A stretch of 64,000 bases of DNA, from NCBI GenBank assembly GCA_015060835.1, contig SUXT01000002.1:1-64000 (forward strand), written 5' to 3'. The notes under the pieces are model-generated. The model had not been told where the DNA came from. It saw nothing but the letters and a program-made list of their open reading frames with translations, and ran no database searches. The translations under genes were made by a program, and so were the position numbers. The stretch is from Bacteroidales bacterium (GTDB taxonomy: Bacteria; Bacteroidota; Bacteroidia; Bacteroidales; Bacteroidaceae). Positions 58,976 to 64,000 of the stretch are shown here, piece by piece; the first letter of the stretch is position 1; the number at the start of each line of letters is the position of its first letter.

Positions 58976-59860
58976 ATGCACAAAGCAGGTTTTGTAAACA
59001 TCGTAGGCAACCCCAACGTAGGAAAATCCACACTGATGAACCTACTCGTAGGCGAGCGCATCTCCATCGCCACTTTCAAGGCGCAGACCACCCGCCACCG
59101 TATAATGGGCATCCTCAATACCGACGAGGCACAGATAGTCTTTTCGGATACCCCCGGTGTCCTCAAGCCCAACTACAAGCTGCAGGAAGCAATGTTGCGC
59201 TTCTCTCGCTCGGCACTGCGCGATGCCGACGTACTTCTTTATGTTACTGACATGGTAGAGACCCCCGAAAAGAATCTGGAATTCATCGAGGAGGTCAATA
59301 AACTCGAAGTACCGGTGCTTGTCCTTATAAACAAGATAGACCTGAGCAACCAGGCTGAACTCACCAAGCGCGTGGAACAGCTCCATGCACTCCTGCCGAA
59401 GGCTGAAATACTCCCGATATCGGCCCTCGCAAAGTTCAACGTGGATGTAGTGCTCAAGAGAATCATGCAGTTGCTGCCCGATTCACCCCCCTATTTCGAC
59501 AAAGACCAGCTGACCGACAAGCCGGCCCGCTTCTTTGTAACCGAAATAATAAGGGAGAAAATCCTGCTCCACTACGACAAGGAGATACCCTACGTGGTAG
59601 AAGCCGCCGTAGAACTCTTCAAAGAGGCAGAAAAGAGCATATACATAAGTGCCAACATATACGTGGAACGCGATTCTCAGAAAGGCATCATCATCGGACA
59701 CGAAGGCTCAGCCCTCAAAAAGGTAGCCACCGATGCCCGTAAAGAGCTCGAAAAATTCTTCGACAAGAAGATATACTTAGAATTACTTGTGAAAGTAAAC
59801 AAGGACTGGCGCAATTCCGACAAGAAATTGCGTATGTTCGGTTATAACCAAAAGGACTGA
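58976..59860 (+). CDS. era: GTPase Era
   Basis: '[40 protein letters not shown]', KH domain '[23 protein letters not shown]'. Confidence 0.96.
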   Translation: MHKAGFVNIVGNPNVGKSTLMNLLVGERISIATFKAQTTRHRIMGILNTDEAQIVFSDTPGVLKPNYKLQEAMLRFSRSALRDADVLLYVTDMVETPEKNLEFIEEVNKLEVPVLVLINKIDLSNQAELTKRVEQLHALLPKAEILPISALAKFNVDVVLKRIMQLLPDSPPYFDKDQLTDKPARFFVTEIIREKILLHYDKEIPYVVEAAVELFKEAEKSIYISANIYVERDSQKGIIIGHEGSALKKVATDARKELEKFFDKKIYLELLVKVNKDWRNSDKKLRMFGYNQKD

Positions 59861-59865
59861 TAATT

Positions 59866-61179
59866 ATGGCAAACATGGTAGCAATAGTGGGCCGTCCCAA
59901 TGTGGGAAAATCGACCCTCTTCAACCGCCTTACCGAGACCAAGCAAGCGATAATCTCGGACGAAGCAGGTACCACCCGCGACCGTCAGTATGGCAAATGT
60001 CTGTGGGGCGGCAAGGAATTTTCGCTGGTCGATACAGGCGGTTGGGTAGTAAACTCCGACGACATATTCGAAGGCGAAATAAGAAAGCAGGTAACAATGG
60101 CAATGGACGAAGCAGATGTCATACTCTTCGTCGTAGACACACAGAACGGTCTCACCGACCTCGACAGCGAAATGGCATCGATGCTCCGCCGTAGCGACAA
60201 ACCTGTGATTGTAGTGGCCAACAAGGTCGACAACTACGACATACAGTATTACGCAGCCGAATTCTACGCAATGGGACTCGACGAAATGTACTGCATCTCG
60301 GCAGCAAACGGTAGTGGCACAGGCGACCTGCTCGACGCGGTAGTTGCCAAATTCCGCAAGGACGCAGAAGAGACAGCCGAGGAGAATATACCCAAATTTG
60401 CAGTAGTAGGCCGTCCCAATGCCGGTAAAAGTTCTATCGTGAATGTATTCCTCGGAACCGATCGCAATATTGTTACGGATATAGCAGGTACCACCCGCGA
60501 CTCCATCCTCACCCGATACAACAAGTACGGCTTCGACTTCTACCTTGTCGACACTGCCGGAATCAGAAAAAAGAACAAGGTATCCGAGGATATTGAATAC
60601 TACTCGGTGCTCCGTTCGATACGTGCCATAGAGAACTCCGATGTCTGCATCCTCATGCTCGACGCTACCCGCGGAATAGAGAGTCAGGATCTGAATATCT
60701 TCTCCATCATACAGCGCAACCAGAAGGGCCTTGTGGTAGTTGTGAACAAATGGGACCTTGTTGAGGATAAGTCCGACAAGGTGATGAAATTCTTCGAAAG
60801 TTCCATCAGAGCACGTGTGGCTCCTTTCACCGATTTCCCCATCATATTCACATCGGCCGTAACAAAGCAGCGCGTCTTCAAGGTGCTCGAACTTGCCAAA
60901 GAGGTCTACCTCAACTCAAAGAACAGAGTGTCGACAGCCAAGCTCAACGAGGAGATGTTGCCGCTGATAGAGGCCTATCCTCCCCCTTCAACAAAAGGAA
61001 AATACATCAAGATTAAATATTGCATGCAGTTGCCCGATGTGCGCGTGCCATCGTTCATATTCTTCGCCAACCTGCCGCAGTATGTAAAGGAACCCTACAA
61101 GCGCTTCCTTGAGAACAAGATACGCGAAAAGTGGAATTTCACCGGTGTGCCGATGAATATATATATTAGACAGAAGTAA
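59866..61179 (+). CDS. der: GTPase Der (EngA)
   Basis: Two G domains: '[17 protein letters not shown]' and '[19 protein letters not shown]'. Confidence 0.96.
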   Translation: MANMVAIVGRPNVGKSTLFNRLTETKQAIISDEAGTTRDRQYGKCLWGGKEFSLVDTGGWVVNSDDIFEGEIRKQVTMAMDEADVILFVVDTQNGLTDLDSEMASMLRRSDKPVIVVANKVDNYDIQYYAAEFYAMGLDEMYCISAANGSGTGDLLDAVVAKFRKDAEETAEENIPKFAVVGRPNAGKSSIVNVFLGTDRNIVTDIAGTTRDSILTRYNKYGFDFYLVDTAGIRKKNKVSEDIEYYSVLRSIRAIENSDVCILMLDATRGIESQDLNIFSIIQRNQKGLVVVVNKWDLVEDKSDKVMKFFESSIRARVAPFTDFPIIFTSAVTKQRVFKVLELAKEVYLNSKNRVSTAKLNEEMLPLIEAYPPPSTKGKYIKIKYCMQLPDVRVPSFIFFANLPQYVKEPYKRFLENKIREKWNFTGVPMNIYIRQK

Positions 61180-61190
61180 TAAATCTTCCA

Positions 61191-61242
61191 AATAATAAAA
61201 ACTCTCCGATTTTAAAATATAATCGGAGAGTTTTTATTATTT
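61191..61242. terminator. Bidirectional terminator between der and the sialate O-acetylesterase gene
   Basis: aataataaaaactctccgat...atcggagagtttttattatt. Confidence 0.88.
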
Positions 61243-61258
61243 GGATACTTTTTGAATT

Positions 61259-62719
61259 TTACTTCACATCATTCCAGCGGTCGGTGCGGAAGGGAATAGC
61301 AGGAACGTCATAAAGATTTTTCAAATTCACCTCGCCGGGTACGTTGTGGAAAGCATAACGCACAGCTACGGGTTTGGGAACATCCTTGCTCCACACGGTA
61401 ACAATGCTTCCCCATACGCGAGCTTCCGCAGGATGGAATTTGCGGTCTTCGCCTGCAAGTTCGAAGCCCTTTACGGGTACGTTGCTCCACGGAGCAAGCC
61501 CCTGCGGGGCATTCTTCATCTTTATCTTAACCTTGCCATCCTCCTTTACTTCGTGCGACTCATATTGGGGCGCTTTTGCTTCGAAACCCTTGCGACCGTA
61601 TGTCTGTGCCATTGCCAAAGCAGCAAGGCGTGCGCCTATCTCGAATTTCTTGGCGGGGTGCAGGCAGGTTGCGTCACCGAGGTCTGTGGTGCTTGCCATG
61701 CCGCTGTTGGGGATTATGTCCATAGCACGCTCCTGGCACTCCACGAATAGAGGCAATGTGGTGTCGGTGTACGAATGACAGTAGTAGTAGGGGGGTATCA
61801 TTACATAGTAGAACGGCATTTTATTCTCTTTGTCGCCCCAGTCCTCGCGCCACTGCTTCGCCATGCGCGCCAACATTATGTCGTAGTGGTCGATGTCGCC
61901 CAGATAGTCGAGGCTCTGGTAGCCCAAGTTTGCTTCGCCCTGATACCAAAGGAATCCTTTTGCGTTGAATTTGCGGATGGGGGCTATCATGCCGCAGTAG
62001 AGCTCCGAGGGAATAAGCGGGTGAAGCGTGTGCTTGTGCTTTATCTGCTCTTCGCTTACGATTTCTCTCAATGCCGACAGCGGCATCCATGTCTCTACGC
62101 GTGAGCCTCCCCAACCGGCGGTTATCAAGCCTATTGGGTAGTTTACTTCGTATGATAGTTCGTGGGCGAAGAAGTATGCTACGGCTGAGGTCTCTGCTAC
62201 GCTTTGCGGAGCAGCTTCACGCCATTCGCCCACGCAGTCATCGAGCTCCTTGTCGTAGGAGCGTGCCTTCTTCACAGTGAACATACGTATCTTGTCCTTC
62301 ATTGCGCTTCCGCGTCTGATGAAAGTCATTGAATTTTCCACCGGCTGGTGCATATATCCCTGAACGGGCATCTCCATGTTGCTCTGTCCCACGCACACCC
62401 ATACATCGCCTATGAGTATGTTGTCGAGTGTCAGCTTTTCGCCATCGCTGATGGTTATTGTCTGCTTGTCGAACGATGCAGCAGGGGTGGCAACCTTTAT
62501 GGCCCAATTGCCATCCTTGTCGCTGCGTGTGGTAATCTTTTTCTTGTCCCACGATACGTTGACGGTTATCTTTTTGTCGGCTTCGGCCTTTCCCCATAGG
62601 TTGGCCTCGCTCTGCTGTTGCAGAACCATGTTGCTGCCAAGCACTTTTGGCAGAGTGATTTTGGCCGACAATGTAAGTGTCATTGTCAGCGCTGCAAGTG
62701 AAATAAGTAGTTTCTTCAT
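61259..62719 (-). CDS. Secreted sialate O-acetylesterase (SGNH family)
   Basis: 486 aa; 'VCVGQSNMEMPVQGY', 'WGGSRVETWMP', 'FLWYQGEANLGY'. Confidence 0.88.
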   Translation of the reverse strand: MKKLLISLAALTMTLTLSAKITLPKVLGSNMVLQQQSEANLWGKAEADKKITVNVSWDKKKITTRSDKDGNWAIKVATPAASFDKQTITISDGEKLTLDNILIGDVWVCVGQSNMEMPVQGYMHQPVENSMTFIRRGSAMKDKIRMFTVKKARSYDKELDDCVGEWREAAPQSVAETSAVAYFFAHELSYEVNYPIGLITAGWGGSRVETWMPLSALREIVSEEQIKHKHTLHPLIPSELYCGMIAPIRKFNAKGFLWYQGEANLGYQSLDYLGDIDHYDIMLARMAKQWREDWGDKENKMPFYYVMIPPYYYCHSYTDTTLPLFVECQERAMDIIPNSGMASTTDLGDATCLHPAKKFEIGARLAALAMAQTYGRKGFEAKAPQYESHEVKEDGKVKIKMKNAPQGLAPWSNVPVKGFELAGEDRKFHPAEARVWGSIVTVWSKDVPKPVAVRYAFHNVPGEVNLKNLYDVPAIPFRTDRWNDVK

Positions 62720-62722
62720 TAT

Positions 62723-63829
62723 TTATAGTTCTATCGGTTCGTACGGCAGGCTGTAGTAATCGGCTACGGCCTTGAAAGTAATCTTGCCCTCTACAATGTT
62801 GAGTCCCTTGGCGAGGCTTGCATCATCTTTGCATGCCTGCTTCCATCCCTTGTCTGCGAGTTTGAGCACGTAGGGGAGGGTGGCATTCGTTAGTGCCATT
62901 GTCGAGCTATAGGGTACTGCGCCCGGGATGTTGGCTACGGCATAGTGCAGTATGCCATCGAGCATATATGTTGGTTCGCTGTGGGTGGTGGGGTGCGAGG
63001 TCTCGAAGCAACCTCCCTGGTCTATTGCTACATCGACCATCACTGAGCCGGGGAGCATATATTGCAACATATCTTTTGTAACAAGGTGGGGACAACGGGC
63101 ACCGGGGACAAGTACCGAACCTATTACAGCGTCGGCGCTTTTCAGTTCTTCGATGATGGCGCCTTTGCTCGAACAGAGTGTCTTTACATTTGCCGGCAGC
63201 ACTTGATCGAGGTAGCGCAGGCGGGGCAGTGAAATGTCGGTGATAGTTACGTCGGCTCCCATGCCTGCGGCTACAGCCGCTGCGTTTGTTCCTACTATTC
63301 CTGCACCAAGTACCAGCACTTTGGCGGGCTTTACTCCGGGAACGCCTCCCATCAGTTTACCCTTGCCGCCTTGTGGCGCTTCGAGATAGCGTGCAGCTAC
63401 CTGTGCGGCCATCTTACCGGCAATTTCACTCATGGGGATAAGCAGGGGAAGTGTGCGGTCGGGCAACTGCACCGTTTCGTAGGCGAGACACACGGCGCCG
63501 CTCTTTATCATAGCCTGTGTGAGTGCTTCGTCCGATGCAAAATGGAAGTAAGTGAAGAGCAGTTGTCCGGGCTTTACAAGTGCATATTCTGCGGCAATAG
63601 GCTCTTTTACCTTTACTATCATTTCTGCCTTTGCATATACCTCTTCTATAGTAGGGAGTATTTCGGCACCTGCATTGCGGTACTCATCGTCGGGGAATCC
63701 GCTGCCGGCTCCGGCTGCTGTCTGCACAAATACAGTGTGGCCTCTGTCGACAAGTTCCTTTACACCTGTCGGGGTAAGTGCTACGCGATTTTCGTTGTTT
63801 TTTATCTCTTTTGGAAGTCCTACTATCAT
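62723..63829 (-). CDS. ald: Alanine dehydrogenase
   Basis: 'MIVGLPKEIKNNENRVALTPTGVKELVDRGHTVFVQTAAGAGSGFPDDEY', 'VLVLGAGIVGTNAAAVAAGMGADVTI'. Confidence 0.95.
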   Translation of the reverse strand: MIVGLPKEIKNNENRVALTPTGVKELVDRGHTVFVQTAAGAGSGFPDDEYRNAGAEILPTIEEVYAKAEMIVKVKEPIAAEYALVKPGQLLFTYFHFASDEALTQAMIKSGAVCLAYETVQLPDRTLPLLIPMSEIAGKMAAQVAARYLEAPQGGKGKLMGGVPGVKPAKVLVLGAGIVGTNAAAVAAGMGADVTITDISLPRLRYLDQVLPANVKTLCSSKGAIIEELKSADAVIGSVLVPGARCPHLVTKDMLQYMLPGSVMVDVAIDQGGCFETSHPTTHSEPTYMLDGILHYAVANIPGAVPYSSTMALTNATLPYVLKLADKGWKQACKDDASLAKGLNIVEGKITFKAVADYYSLPYEPIEL

Positions 63830-64000
63830 AATCGTTCTTCTTTAAAGGTTAAACATGTGGCGCAAGTTACAAATAAGTATCGTAAAATTGCCGTTTTTTG
63901 TTGAAATAATGATAGAGTCATTGTCTTTTTTTTATCACATTTTAATTTTCGGGGTCTTTCCGAAATATTTTGATTGTCTCAACCGGCGCTGACAAACTGT

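Noticed and set aside
1-64000. Hidden defence, phage or toxin-antitoxin system
   Set aside because: I read the products of all long ORFs and found no nuclease/methylase pair, integrase, phage structural gene or toxin-antitoxin pair. The XRE regulator at 40341 has no adjacent toxin-like gene.

Overview
This 64-kb window looks like chromosomal DNA from a Bacteroidales-type bacterium. The support is TAnnTTTG-like promoters, FtsX/DUF3098/UppP/TruB/QueA/FolK synteny, MG2-type secreted proteins and a three-subunit fumarate reductase/succinate dehydrogenase. About 47 protein genes are supported, mostly housekeeping (ftsK, trxB, argB, aroK, topA, gpmI, plsC, pnp, greA, pyrC, sdhCAB, tilS, ftsX, uppP, truB, queA, folK, rpmF, era, der, ald), plus one tRNA-Gln(TTG) with its own promoter and terminator. 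No rRNA, CRISPR array, transposase, phage or recognisable defence system was seen. The least explained part is the non-coding DNA. Three intergenic hubs (about 1-1117, 37843-38372 and 44716-45728), plus a copy at 5112-5371, carry a mosaic family of dispersed hairpin modules. When I aligned copies by eye, stem sequences differ between copies while base pairing is kept (for example GAAAGC/GCTTTC, GGGAGC/GCTCCC and GGGAAC/GTTCCC around an invariant TAAA loop), which suggests selection on structure. Two long direct copies flank the MG2-Sel1 fusion gene and each starts a few tens of bp after a stop codon. Other points of interest: a 43-residue tandem-repeat coiled-coil surface lipoprotein, a stand-alone MetH reactivation domain, an orphan FdtB plus two FdtA-like genes with a changed HxH motif, and an unexplained 320-bp structured intergenic region. 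All similarity statements come from reading by eye; no searches or folding calculations were run.
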